A DNA stretch of 64,000 bases from Autumnicola sp041679265 (lineage in GTDB: Bacteria; Bacteroidota; Bacteroidia; Flavobacteriales; Flavobacteriaceae), in assembly GCF_041679265.1 (NCBI RefSeq), contig NZ_JBGFSM010000008.1:186001-250000 (forward strand), written 5' to 3'. This document shows positions 44,324 to 53,117 of this stretch, one piece after another. The notes under the pieces are model-generated. The model searched no databases. It saw only the letters and a list, made by a program, of their open reading frames with translations, and was not told where the DNA came from. Position 1 is the first letter of the stretch, and each line of letters starts with the position of its first letter. The position numbers and the translations under genes are program-made.

Positions 44324-44375
44324 ATCATCAAATTTTAGATTAGATGGTTTCTTCAGACTAACCAAACCTGTAAAA

Positions 44376-44882
44376 ATGGAATTATCAAAACATCCTGAAA
44401 AGACTTCCGTAGAACTTAATATTAACGGAAGAGACATAACATTGCAAATTTCTCCGTGGACCACGCTGCTTGATGCGCTTCGTGAACACCTGCAGTTAAC
44501 CGGCACTAAAAAAGGTTGTGACCATGGCCAGTGCGGCGCCTGTACTGTTCTTGTAAACGGGAAACATATAAATTCATGCCTTACACTGGCTGCAATGCAA
44601 ACTGATAAAGAAATAACTACCATAGAAGGGCTTGCCAACGGTGATAATTTACATCCCGTACAGGAGGCTTTTATTGAACATGACGCTTTCCAGTGCGGCT
44701 ATTGCACCCCCGGCCAGATTTGTTCTACAGTAGGCCTGCTGAATATGAAAAAAGGCAGCAACCCTGAAGAAATACGGGACCTTATGAGCGGCAATATATG
44801 CCGGTGCGGCGCCTATGCCAATATTTATAAAGCGGTGGAAGAAATGCTGGAAAAAGGAACCGAAGGAACATCTTCACTATAA
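44376..44882 (+). CDS. Molybdenum hydroxylase cluster A: [2Fe-2S] subunit (PaoA/YagT-like)
   Basis: Small electron-transfer subunit of a xanthine-oxidase-family enzyme, 168 residues, with two [2Fe-2S] clusters. The plant-type ferredoxin motif is GCDHGQCGAC with a later Cys in INSCL; the helical-domain cluster uses CGYC and CRCG. It has no Tat signal, unlike E. coli PaoA, so this enzyme should be cytoplasmic. First gene of an operon with FAD and Mo subunits, 10 bases apart. Confidence 0.92.
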   Translation: MELSKHPEKTSVELNINGRDITLQISPWTTLLDALREHLQLTGTKKGCDHGQCGACTVLVNGKHINSCLTLAAMQTDKEITTIEGLANGDNLHPVQEAFIEHDAFQCGYCTPGQICSTVGLLNMKKGSNPEEIRDLMSGNICRCGAYANIYKAVEEMLEKGTEGTSSL

Positions 44883-44892
44883 AATTTTAAAT

Positions 44893-45879
44893 ATGAACAA
44901 TATTTCTTTTAGTCGGGCAGAAAACATAGAATCAGCAGTTGACAAGGCATTTAACCAGGAGCAGAAGGTAAATTTTATAGGTGGAGGGACAAACCTTTTG
45001 GACCTTATGAAGTACCGGGTGGAAAACCCAGATCATCTTATAGATATTAACCGTCTGGATCTTTCCAAAATTGAAGCTACGGCAGATGGAGGATTGCTTT
45101 TGGGCGCTACGGCTACCAATGCAGATACCGCTTATCATGAGGAGGTTACAAAAAGATATCCTTTGTTATCTAAAGCCATGCTCTCTGCGGCTTCAGCGCA
45201 ACTGCGCAACATGGCCACAAATGGCGGCAATCTTTTGCAGCGAACCCGCTGCTATTATTTTTATGATACTTCCACTCCCTGTAATAAACGCGAACCCGGG
45301 AGCGGTTGTGCTGCTTTAGAAGGTTTTAACCGTATCCATGCCATTTTAGGGGAAAGCGAGCATTGTATTGCCACCCATCCTTCAGATATGGCGGTGGCAC
45401 TGGCCGCCCTGGATGCAACGATTAAAGTGGCCGGCAGGGAAGAGGACCGTAAAATTCCAATTCTTGAATTTCATCGCTTACCGGGTGATACCCCGCAAAT
45501 TGAAACAAATCTTAAAAAAGGAGAATTGATAACGGGAATAGAGCTGCCGCAAAAGGGTTTTGCTGAAAATTATGCCTATTTAAAAGTCCGCGACAGGCCT
45601 TCTTATGCGTTTGCGCTGGTTTCTGTAGCTGCCGCAGTAGAACTGGAAGGAGACAATATAAAAGATATTCGTGTTGCTCTGGGAGGAGTGGCCCATAAAC
45701 CCTGGAGAAAGCCGGAGGTGGAGAAAAATTTCTACGGAAAACCAGCCAGCCCCAGGAATTTTGAATCTCTTGCGGAAGAACTCATGGAAGGCGCTACCGG
45801 CCATGGAGATAATGATTTTAAGATAGAACTGGCTAAAAAGACCATTGTAAGAGCACTAACCGAAGCAATTGAAAAGTAA
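44893..45879 (+). CDS. Molybdenum hydroxylase cluster A: FAD subunit (PaoB/YagS-like)
   Basis: A 328-residue FAD-binding subunit (CoxM fold). FIGGGTNLLDLMK binds FAD pyrophosphate. RTRCYYF, CNKREPGSGC and HCIATHPSD supply the Cys residues that in E. coli PaoB hold an extra [4Fe-4S] cluster, placing it in the aldehyde oxidoreductase branch. I use the ATG at 44893; an upstream start would overlap the FeS gene in another frame. Confidence 0.9.
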   Translation: MNNISFSRAENIESAVDKAFNQEQKVNFIGGGTNLLDLMKYRVENPDHLIDINRLDLSKIEATADGGLLLGATATNADTAYHEEVTKRYPLLSKAMLSAASAQLRNMATNGGNLLQRTRCYYFYDTSTPCNKREPGSGCAALEGFNRIHAILGESEHCIATHPSDMAVALAALDATIKVAGREEDRKIPILEFHRLPGDTPQIETNLKKGELITGIELPQKGFAENYAYLKVRDRPSYAFALVSVAAAVELEGDNIKDIRVALGGVAHKPWRKPEVEKNFYGKPASPRNFESLAEELMEGATGHGDNDFKIELAKKTIVRALTEAIEK

Positions 45880-45880
45880 A

Positions 45881-48097
45881 ATGATAGCAGATACAAACTA
45901 TATTGGAAAATCTACCAGAAGGGTTGATGGCATAAAAAAAGTAACCGGGCAGGCACCGTATATTGCCGAATTTAATCCGGCAGACCTGGTGCATGGGTAT
46001 GTGATTAACAGCACGATACCAAAAGGCAAAATAACTGCTGTAAAAAAAGAGAAAGCCCTTCAGGTTCCAGGAGTGCGGGAAATATTTACTCATGAGAATG
46101 TCCCAGTAGAAGTTAAAATAAACTCCGATTATTCAGATCCGCTAGCCCCCCCGGGAAGCCCGTTCCGGCCTTTATATAACGAAGATATTCTTTATAATGG
46201 CCAGCCGATTGCGCTGGTGGTGGCCGATACTTTTGAAACCGCGGCTTTTGCTGCCGGGCTTGTAGAAATTGAATATGACAATGAAGAAGTTTGCGAAGTT
46301 GATATTCGCCAGAATCTTGATAACGCCACCCATGAAGATGTCCCGGAACCTCCGGAGCCCCGGGGAAACGCTGCAGATGCTTATGATTCTTCAACCGTAA
46401 AGATTGAAGCTGAATATTATCAGCCGCGGGAATACCATAATCCCATGGAACCTTTTGCCTCGGTTGCATCATGGAACGAGGAGGAGGGAAGCTTCACTGT
46501 TTATGATAAAATTCAGGGGGTAGGCAGTAGCCAGAAGTATATTTCAGGAGTATTTAATCTTGATAAAGAAAAGGTAAGGGTAATTTCTCCTTTTATTGGT
46601 GGGGCTTTTGGTTCCGGTTTAAGGCCGCAGTACCAGCTGTTTTTTGCTGCCATGGCTTCCAAAGCGCTCAAACTTCCGGTAAAAGTGGTAATGACGAGAA
46701 CGCAGATGTTCAGTTTTGGTCACAGGCCTGCCTGCCTGCAACGGCTAAAACTTTCCGCAGATAAAAATGGAAAACTAACCTCTATAAGGCATACGGCATT
46801 TGCAGAAACCTCCAGGTTCGAGAAATTTAATGAAACTGTGGTAGACTGGTCCGGACTCATGTACCAGTGTGAAAATGTAGAGCTGGATTATCAATTAGTA
46901 CCGGTAGATGTTTATACCCCGCTGGATATGCGTGCTCCGGGTGGAAGTACAGGAATGTATGCGCTGGAATGTGCCATGGATGAACTGGCGATTGAAGCCG
47001 GTATAGATCCGCTGGAGTTGCGGATTATTAACTATGCGGAAAAAGATCAGAATGAAGATAAGCCTTTTTCCAGCAAGGAGCTAAAAGCCTGTTATCAAAG
47101 AGCAGCGGAAAAATTTGGCTGGCATAAAAGAAAAGCAGAGCCGGGAAGTAATCAGCAGGGAAATCAGATGGTTGGCTATGGAATGGCTTCGGGAGTATGG
47201 GAAGCCATGCAAAAGGCATCTTCAGCAAAAGCAATCCTTACTGCCGAAGGAAAGCTTACGGTAAGTTCGGGTACAGCCGATATTGGTACAGGAACTTATA
47301 CCATTATGTCCCAGATTGCCGCAGAAATGCTGGGTATTTCTATGGAAAATGTCGAATTTAAGCTTGGAGATTCAACTCTTCCTGATGCGCCTATAGAAGG
47401 AGGCTCCTGGACGGCTTCTTCGGTAGGATCTGCAGTAAAAATGGTATGTACGGCCCTGCAGCAAAAAATATTTGAACTTGCTGTACAAACGCATCCGCAG
47501 CTCTTTGAAAGCAAGCTTTTTGAAGATGCCACATTCGGAAATGGTGAAATAAGCCTGGGGAATGGTAAGGCAATATCTTACGCTGAAGTTATTAAAGCTG
47601 CAGCAAAAAAATCTCTTGAAGTACAGGTAAATTCGCAGCCGGAAGACAGCCGTAGCAATTATTCCTGTTATACGCATTCCTGTGTAATGGTAGAGGTGCA
47701 TGTAGATAAAGATACCGGGATGATTAGTGTTCCCCGGGTGGTTAATGCCATTGCGGGAGGGAGAATTATAAATCCTAAAACGGCAGAAAGCCAGATCATT
47801 GGTGGCGTTACCTGGGGGATTGGCATGGCGCTGGAAGAAGAAGGAATGATGGACAGCCGCAACGGCCGGATTATGAACGCCAATTTAGCCGAATATCACG
47901 TTGCCGTGCAGGCCGATGTAAAAGAAATAGACGTGATTTTTGTGGAAGAACAGGATGATATTGTAAATCCGTTAGGTGCTAAAGGCTTAGGTGAAATAGG
48001 TATTGTTGGAGTAGCTTCTGCAATTTCCAATGCAGTTTATAACGCCACCGGAAAACGGGTAAGGGAACTGCCTATCACTCTGGATAAGGTGCTTTAA
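45881..48097 (+). CDS. Molybdenum hydroxylase cluster A: molybdopterin subunit (PaoC/YagR-like)
   Basis: Large catalytic subunit, 738 residues, that binds the molybdenum cofactor and hydroxylates an aldehyde or N-heterocycle. RRVDGIKKVTG begins the aldehyde-oxidase N domain; GGAFGSGLRPQYQ, RAPGGSTGMYALE and AKGLGEIGIVG with the active-site Glu are the cofactor-binding and catalytic segments. No signal peptide. The substrate is unknown. A terminator follows. Confidence 0.9.
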   Translation: MIADTNYIGKSTRRVDGIKKVTGQAPYIAEFNPADLVHGYVINSTIPKGKITAVKKEKALQVPGVREIFTHENVPVEVKINSDYSDPLAPPGSPFRPLYNEDILYNGQPIALVVADTFETAAFAAGLVEIEYDNEEVCEVDIRQNLDNATHEDVPEPPEPRGNAADAYDSSTVKIEAEYYQPREYHNPMEPFASVASWNEEEGSFTVYDKIQGVGSSQKYISGVFNLDKEKVRVISPFIGGAFGSGLRPQYQLFFAAMASKALKLPVKVVMTRTQMFSFGHRPACLQRLKLSADKNGKLTSIRHTAFAETSRFEKFNETVVDWSGLMYQCENVELDYQLVPVDVYTPLDMRAPGGSTGMYALECAMDELAIEAGIDPLELRIINYAEKDQNEDKPFSSKELKACYQRAAEKFGWHKRKAEPGSNQQGNQMVGYGMASGVWEAMQKASSAKAILTAEGKLTVSSGTADIGTGTYTIMSQIAAEMLGISMENVEFKLGDSTLPDAPIEGGSWTASSVGSAVKMVCTALQQKIFELAVQTHPQLFESKLFEDATFGNGEISLGNGKAISYAEVIKAAAKKSLEVQVNSQPEDSRSNYSCYTHSCVMVEVHVDKDTGMISVPRVVNAIAGGRIINPKTAESQIIGGVTWGIGMALEEEGMMDSRNGRIMNANLAEYHVAVQADVKEIDVIFVEEQDDIVNPLGAKGLGEIGIVGVASAISNAVYNATGKRVRELPITLDKVL

Positions 48098-48137
48098 AAT
48101 TAATGAGATGTAGAAGTTTAAGAATGGATTGTCCTAA

Positions 48138-48172
48138 TCCCTGCAAGTTTTAAAAAACCTTGCAGGTTTTTT
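48138..48172 (+). terminator. Rho-independent terminator of cluster A
   Basis: CCTGCAAG pairs with CTTGCAGG, followed by six T, 40 bases past the Mo-subunit stop. Confidence 0.85.
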
Positions 48173-48288
48173 ACGTGAAATTTTTGATGGCAAAATACAG
48201 CCGATTTAAAAGAAAATAAAGATCATCTTTTTTTACCTGCACTTGTTTTTGATGTTAGTAGATTTCAGAATTAAAAAGACCATTTCTA

Positions 48289-49095
48289 TTGAAAAAGCTC
48301 GTATTCCTGTTTCTAACGATATCAAACTTTGCATTTGGCCAAAAGAAAGATCTTGTTGGCAACTGGATTTCCAATAAAAATGAAATGATTGCCATATCAG
48401 CAAGTGATGAGGTCCAAAAACAGACCATTACAAATGCGGCATTAAGAAACGAAGAATTTTATCTTGAGATCTTAGATGACACTTTGAGTTTTCAAGATAA
48501 ATATTATTCTTCCAGTGAGAATTATGAAAAACTGCATATAATTCCCTACAACCTTAAAATATTGCAGCTTACAGATTCAATATTATTGGTAGCACCAGTT
48601 TCCAAAGCTTCAGTAAAGTTTTTTAATACTGATAAGCCAATAAAGTTTGTAAATCAAAATTTTATAAGAAATGACGATTTTAATTTTGAAAGACTAATCT
48701 TTACAGCTTCTTCATGCTTTGGATCTTGCCCCGTGATTAAACTTAAAATAAAGGCCAATAAAGAAATAGAGCTGAAAACACAGGATTATAAAGATGGAAT
48801 GGGAATGCAGATTGATGAAGACAAATCTGGAAACTACTATGGCAAATTGAATGACAGGGTCTTCTCAGAATTAATTGACCTAATTATAAAATCAAAAATT
48901 GAAACTTTAAATATTTCGAATGAAATTTTATGTTGTGACGGAGCCGTGAAAACTATTGAGCTGTATCACAACGGAAAGAAAAATTATGTTCAAACAATGT
49001 TTGAACCAAGAATGTTAAGGGAATTAATTTCATTTCTGTATACTTTAAGGGAGAAGACAGAATTATTTAAAACGGATCAAAAATTTGATTTTTAA
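48289..49095 (+). CDS. Exported protein with DUF6438-like domain
   Basis: A 268-residue protein with a signal peptide (MKKLVFLFLTISNFAFGQ) read from a TTG start; no in-frame ATG exists between this point and an upstream stop. The centre has LIFTASSCFGSCPVIKLKI, which resembles the conserved C-x-G-x-C-P core of DUF6438, and a later CCDG pair. Function unknown. It lies between the two molybdenum operons but is likely independent. Confidence 0.6.
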   Translation: MKKLVFLFLTISNFAFGQKKDLVGNWISNKNEMIAISASDEVQKQTITNAALRNEEFYLEILDDTLSFQDKYYSSSENYEKLHIIPYNLKILQLTDSILLVAPVSKASVKFFNTDKPIKFVNQNFIRNDDFNFERLIFTASSCFGSCPVIKLKIKANKEIELKTQDYKDGMGMQIDEDKSGNYYGKLNDRVFSELIDLIIKSKIETLNISNEILCCDGAVKTIELYHNGKKNYVQTMFEPRMLRELISFLYTLREKTELFKTDQKFDF

Positions 49096-49223
49096 AGATA
49101 AAATACGGATGCCTGTGAAGTGCAAATTTTAACTATTAAATTTTCTAAATACAACACATTGAAAGTATAATTATGAGGTAGCTTTAAATTTTCGTGAGGT
49201 TACCATTTTTTTTAATTTTCATT

Positions 49224-50408
49224 TTAAAAAGAAATATAGGTTACAGCTTTTCCTTTTGAAACCACTTCTTTTGGCGGGACAATTATTATCCCGTCTGCCA
49301 GGGTAAGGCTAACCATGTCACCGGAACCGTTGCCACCAATGAGGCTGGCTGTAAGTTTCCCTTCTTCTGGAGTAATAGTGACCAGTAAAAACCTGGTAAG
49401 ATCTCCTTTATTTTCAAATTCGTTTTTAAGAAGGACCTTATGTTCTCTAATTTTTTCCTTCAGGCATTTTTGTAACCATGGCTTAAAATAAACATGAAAG
49501 TTTACAAAAGTGGACACAGGATTTCCCGGAAAGGAAAAAACACCTGTGTTTATTTTAGTTTGCACTCCAAACCAAAGTGGTTTTCCCGGCTGCTGGGCCA
49601 CCCTGTGAAAGATCTTTTCCACTTTAAGTTCTTCCATAATTTCAGGGAGAAAGTCAAATTTTCCTCTGGAAACTCCTCCGCTTAAGAGCAGGACATCATT
49701 TTCTTCTAAAGCAGTTTTTAATTTCTTTCTTATTTCTTCCTTCTCATCTTTTAAATGTAGAAATTCCGGAAAGATATTTTCCGAGGAAAGGGCGCCGTAA
49801 AGGCTCATCCCGTTGGAGTTCCTTATTTGATGGGGCAAAGGCTGTTCCTCGATACTTACCAGTTCATCCCCGGTGGAAATTAGGCATATTTTCGGCAATT
49901 TTTTCACCAGAACGCGTGCTTTTCCCACAGCGGCCAAGACGCCCATTTCTTTGCCGGTAATTCTTCTATTTTTCTTGAGAATGGTCTCGCCGGCACAAAT
50001 ATCACCTCCTTTGGAATGAATATTCTGGCCCTTTTCAGGCGGCACTTCAATATGCATTTTTCCATCCTTAAGCTGCGTATGCTCATACATAATGATGGTG
50101 TCTGTTCCTTCAGGTAAAACTGCCCCAGTCATTACCTCTATACAATTCTTGTAATTTTCAAGTTTTCCCCCAAGGGAACCCGCAGGGCAAAGGCTTTCTA
50201 TTTCAAAAGTCATTATTCCTTCGTTCAGCGCTTTGGAGTTAACAGCATACCCATCTTTGGTAACACGGTCAAAAGGCGGAAAATCCCGGTCGGCTTTAAT
50301 ATCTTCAGCTAAAATTCTTCCGGGAGCTTCAAGAATTGGGATTATTTCATTCCCAAAATCTTTTACGGTTTCCATTACTTTTTGAAAAGCTTCCTTTTGA
50401 TTGATCAT
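49224..50408 (-). CDS. moeA: Molybdopterin molybdenumtransferase
   Basis: Inserts molybdate into adenylylated molybdopterin to form Moco. 394 residues, full length. DFPPFDRVTKDGYAV is domain III/IV's substrate loop; ISTGDELV and SGGVSRGKFDF are the MogA-like domain motifs, and QQPGKPLWFG and FPGNPVSTFVNF the phosphate/active-site loops. It closes the minus-strand operon that begins with modA. Confidence 0.95.
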   Translation of the reverse strand: MINQKEAFQKVMETVKDFGNEIIPILEAPGRILAEDIKADRDFPPFDRVTKDGYAVNSKALNEGIMTFEIESLCPAGSLGGKLENYKNCIEVMTGAVLPEGTDTIIMYEHTQLKDGKMHIEVPPEKGQNIHSKGGDICAGETILKKNRRITGKEMGVLAAVGKARVLVKKLPKICLISTGDELVSIEEQPLPHQIRNSNGMSLYGALSSENIFPEFLHLKDEKEEIRKKLKTALEENDVLLLSGGVSRGKFDFLPEIMEELKVEKIFHRVAQQPGKPLWFGVQTKINTGVFSFPGNPVSTFVNFHVYFKPWLQKCLKEKIREHKVLLKNEFENKGDLTRFLLVTITPEEGKLTASLIGGNGSGDMVSLTLADGIIIVPPKEVVSKGKAVTYISF

Positions 50409-50444
50409 ATTACATTATTTGGAATGGGCAAATTACGGATAAAC

Positions 50445-50903
50445 CTAAAGTTCATTATTTAATTTCAGAATCTCATCTACAATATGGGCTGAGATGTGAA
50501 AATTAGTTTTAAATATTTCTTCGATTACCGGTTTAACCCGGTCGATTTTTTGAAGCTGTTTTGCCTTATAGATAATACCTAATGCGCCGGTTATTTTTAA
50601 ATTTAATTGCCTGGCCAGTTTTCTTGCTTTTAAATCATCCATTAATAAAAGGACATCGCTGCTTTCTTTTGCCAGGGCTATTGCGCTGGCTTCACCAGGA
50701 TCTATTTGGGTTAGAAGAATTTCCAGATTTTTCTTATCTGTAACTTCTTGAATAAGTATCCATTCTGGTAGGGGTTCTTTAAATTCTTCGGCAATTTGAG
50801 GCGTGGTGGTAAGTTTGCCATAAATAGAATTTAATAATTCTAAACGGCCGATTTTGGAAAAAACAATAAGTGTACTGGTATCAGGGATTACAATTCTATG
50901 CAT
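50445..50903 (-). CDS. DUF3368 PIN-like putative toxin nuclease
   Basis: A 152-residue PIN-fold protein of the DUF3368 family. Acidic residues expected for the metal site are present: Asp8 in IPDTSTLIVFSK, Glu in IAEEFKEP, the DPGEASAIAL segment and Asp in LLMDDLKARKLA. Members are predicted RNase toxins of type II systems paired with UPF0175 proteins. Here it overlaps such a gene by eight bases. The pair lies between modC and moeA. Confidence 0.8.
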   Translation of the reverse strand: MHRIVIPDTSTLIVFSKIGRLELLNSIYGKLTTTPQIAEEFKEPLPEWILIQEVTDKKNLEILLTQIDPGEASAIALAKESSDVLLLMDDLKARKLARQLNLKITGALGIIYKAKQLQKIDRVKPVIEEIFKTNFHISAHIVDEILKLNNEL

Positions 50904-51123
50904 TAGAAATGTCAGAATGTAAATCTTCTATAGCCCTGCTGAAAAGAGAGATTTTATATTTATTCAGGAGTTCAATAAAAGTAGGTTTAGAAACTCCTAC
51001 CATTGTAGCCGCTTCTCCAAGGCTAAGTTTTGAATCTTCATAAAGTTTTGAGGCCAGGATCATTAAGAATTCATATTCTTCTAAATCCAGATGGTCCGGT
51101 ACCTGAAGTTTTACCGTTTTCAT
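50896..51123 (-). CDS. UPF0175-family putative antitoxin
   Basis: A 75-residue protein with the UPF0175 helix-turn-helix region: KLSLGEAATMVGVSKPTF followed by LLNKYKI. I use the ATG at 51123 (MKTVKLQVPDHL); an upstream start adds a hydrophobic extension untypical of the family. It overlaps the DUF3368 toxin gene by eight bases in the usual antitoxin-first order. It follows modC by 61 bases and may have its own promoter. Confidence 0.8.
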   Translation of the reverse strand: MKTVKLQVPDHLDLEEYEFLMILASKLYEDSKLSLGEAATMVGVSKPTFIELLNKYKISLFSRAIEDLHSDISNA

Positions 51124-51139
51124 ACCGCAGCTATTTTCG

Positions 51140-51166
51140 TAAATATACAAAAAGTTCACCATACAA
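51140..51166 (-). promoter_or_regulatory. Possible internal promoter of the toxin-antitoxin pair
   Basis: Minus-strand TTG (51166-51164), 16 nt, then TATATTTA (51147-51140), one mismatch from TAnnTTTG, 16 bases before the antitoxin ATG. Confidence 0.35.
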
Positions 51167-51184
51167 CAGAGAATTCTACATGCA

Positions 51185-52057
51185 TCAGATTTTCTGCACC
51201 ACGGGGTTAAATGCCTTTGAGGCCACTAATACCTGGTCGCCTGCCTTAATAGTTTTTACTTCCTCTTCCATACAAATCACTTTTATCACATTTCTGCCTA
51301 TCAGGATGCTCAAAATGGTAACCACACCTTCGGGTTTTACTTCCAGAACTTCACCGGTAAACTGGAATTTCCCGCTGAGTTTGTTTTTTGTAAAAATAGC
51401 CGTAGGTTTATCTTCTTTGGTAATCGTACCATTTTCAAGAACCAACACATGATCTGCCATTTTAATAATCTCTCCCGGCTCATGGCTAACGAGCACGGTA
51501 GTAAGGTTAAATTTTTTGTGGACTCTTAGAATGTAATCCTGCAGTTTCCCACGAATGCTATGGTCCAGGGCAGAAAGCGGTTCGTCCAAAAGAAGAATCC
51601 CAGGTTTTCTTACCAGCGCCCTTGCCAGCGCCACCCGTTGCTGCTGTCCCCCGGAAAGGGTAGAAGGCTTCCTGTTTCTTAAGGCATTAAGTTGGGTTAT
51701 GGAAATGAGTTCTTCCAGGTGGGATTTGTTATTTTTACTGCCCGATGCAAATTTCAGGTTTTCTTCCACCGTCATATTGGGAAACAACGCGTAGTCCTGA
51801 AAAACCATTCCTGTATTCCGCTTTTGCGGTTCCAGTTCAAATTTACGAGGAGTATCCAGCCATACCTTTTCATCAACTTTCATGTTTCCTTTATCAGGGG
51901 AAATTAATCCTGCCATCATTCGTAACAAAGTTGTTTTTCCCGCCCCGGATTCGCCGTATATAACGGTAAAAGAGCCTTTCTTTAGACTGAATTTCACGTC
52001 CAGCAGCATTTCTCCTGATGCACCCTTTAGTTTTTTCTGAAATTTACACAAAATCAT
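51185..52057 (-). CDS. modC: Molybdate ABC transporter ATPase
   Basis: Cytosolic ATPase of the molybdate importer, 290 residues. Walker A is GESGAGKTT, the signature LSGGQQQRVALARAL, Walker B LLLDEPLSALD, H-loop VLVSHEPGE; a C-terminal TOBE domain (TGEVLEVKPEGVVTILSI) binds oxyanion for feedback. I use the ATG at 52057: it overlaps the modB stop as ATGA and has GGAG just upstream, unlike the TTG two codons earlier. Confidence 0.92.
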   Translation of the reverse strand: MILCKFQKKLKGASGEMLLDVKFSLKKGSFTVIYGESGAGKTTLLRMMAGLISPDKGNMKVDEKVWLDTPRKFELEPQKRNTGMVFQDYALFPNMTVEENLKFASGSKNNKSHLEELISITQLNALRNRKPSTLSGGQQQRVALARALVRKPGILLLDEPLSALDHSIRGKLQDYILRVHKKFNLTTVLVSHEPGEIIKMADHVLVLENGTITKEDKPTAIFTKNKLSGKFQFTGEVLEVKPEGVVTILSILIGRNVIKVICMEEEVKTIKAGDQVLVASKAFNPVVQKI

Positions 52058-52719
52058 CTCCAAAATCTTTTTCCGTTATTGATGAGGTACACAAGCAGTA
52101 AAATTGCAAAACAAAGAACAAAAAGAACCAGTGAAAGCCGGTTAGCGGAAGCATAATTTAGCGCTTCTACTTCATCATAAATGGCTATGGAAGCCACACG
52201 GGTTTCCCCGGGAATATTCCCGCCAATCATTAAAACAACACCAAATTCCCCTATGGTATGGGCAAAAGTAAGCACCATCCCGGTAAGCAAAGAGGTTTTA
52301 ATATTGGGTAAAAGTACTTTAGAAAAAGTCGTGAATTTGGATTTACCCAGGCTGTAGGAAGCTTCCCTTAAATTATCAGGCAGGTTGGAAAATCCAGACT
52401 GTATGGGCTGTACCATAAAGGGCAGACTGTAAATTACGGAAGCCACCACCAGCCCGGTAAAAGAAAATGCGAGTTGTATACCTAATACCTCATTTAACCA
52501 GTTTCCTAAAAAACCGGAATTTCCAAAAGCCAGAAGAAGGTAAAACCCCAGTACGGTAGGCGGTAGAATAAGCGGCATGCTTATCACCGCTTCGGCCACC
52601 GGTTTTATTTTGGTTTTGGTATAAGCCAGCCAGTAAGCTAAAGGAATTCCCAGGATAACCAGAAAAAAGGTGCTTAAAATCGCAAGTTTTAAGGTAAGAA
52701 GTAGCGGGCCCCATTCCAT
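52054..52719 (-). CDS. modB: Molybdate ABC transporter permease
   Basis: Inner-membrane channel of the importer, 221 residues, five to six TM segments. The EAA loop EASYSLGKSKFTTFSKVLLP contacts ModC. LPLILPPTVLGFYLL and AHTIGEFGVVLMIGGNIPG are ModB hallmarks. Its ATG shares one base with the preceding stop (TAATG), so translation is coupled to the TOBE gene. Confidence 0.93.
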   Translation of the reverse strand: MEWGPLLLTLKLAILSTFFLVILGIPLAYWLAYTKTKIKPVAEAVISMPLILPPTVLGFYLLLAFGNSGFLGNWLNEVLGIQLAFSFTGLVVASVIYSLPFMVQPIQSGFSNLPDNLREASYSLGKSKFTTFSKVLLPNIKTSLLTGMVLTFAHTIGEFGVVLMIGGNIPGETRVASIAIYDEVEALNYASANRLSLVLFVLCFAILLLVYLINNGKRFWR

Positions 52720-53117
52720 TATTCTGAAAGCATTATTTCGTTAGACTTTAGCATTACCAAAACTTCAGCGTTTTCCTTTAACTGCATTTCCACCAACTTT
52801 TCTGTAGAAACAACAGCTGAAATATTTCCCTGAGGGCTCGCTAATTCAACCTTGCTTAAAAGTTTTTCTTTTGTAATTGCGGTTACAGTACCTTTTATAC
52901 TATTTTCTATGCTTATGGAAAGAGCCGGGTTTTTAGACAAAACCACCTCTGTTTCTTTAAAAAGCAGGTTCATCTTTTTTCCCGTCTTCAGGTAAGAAGC
53001 GGTTTCAGGAGTTTCCACTACAATCACTTTTAAATGTATTCCTTTTACTAAAATGTCCAGCATAGATAAACTGCCGCTGCTTTCAATAGCCGATATTTCG
53101 CCTTTTAATTTGTTCAT
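52719..53117 (-). CDS. Molybdenum-binding TOBE/Mop-type protein
   Basis: A 132-residue cytosolic protein made of two Mop/TOBE repeats of about 65 residues: the first (GEISAIESSGSLSMLDILV... NLLFKETEVVL) and second (IKGTVTAITKEKLLSKVEL... VLVMLKSNEIML). Such molbindins store or buffer molybdate or tungstate. It is coupled to modA upstream (ATGA overlap) and modB downstream, an unusual central position that suggests a role as intracellular buffer or regulator of the transporter. Confidence 0.8.
   Translation of the reverse strand: MNKLKGEISAIESSGSLSMLDILVKGIHLKVIVVETPETASYLKTGKKMNLLFKETEVVLSKNPALSISIENSIKGTVTAITKEKLLSKVELASPQGNISAVVSTEKLVEMQLKENAEVLVMLKSNEIMLSE

Noticed and set aside
46113..46472. 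Long antisense frame opposite the cluster A Mo subunit, and similar ones opposite rpsA, moeA and the CzcA fusion
   Set aside because: They are shadows of well-supported genes; their translations have no domains.
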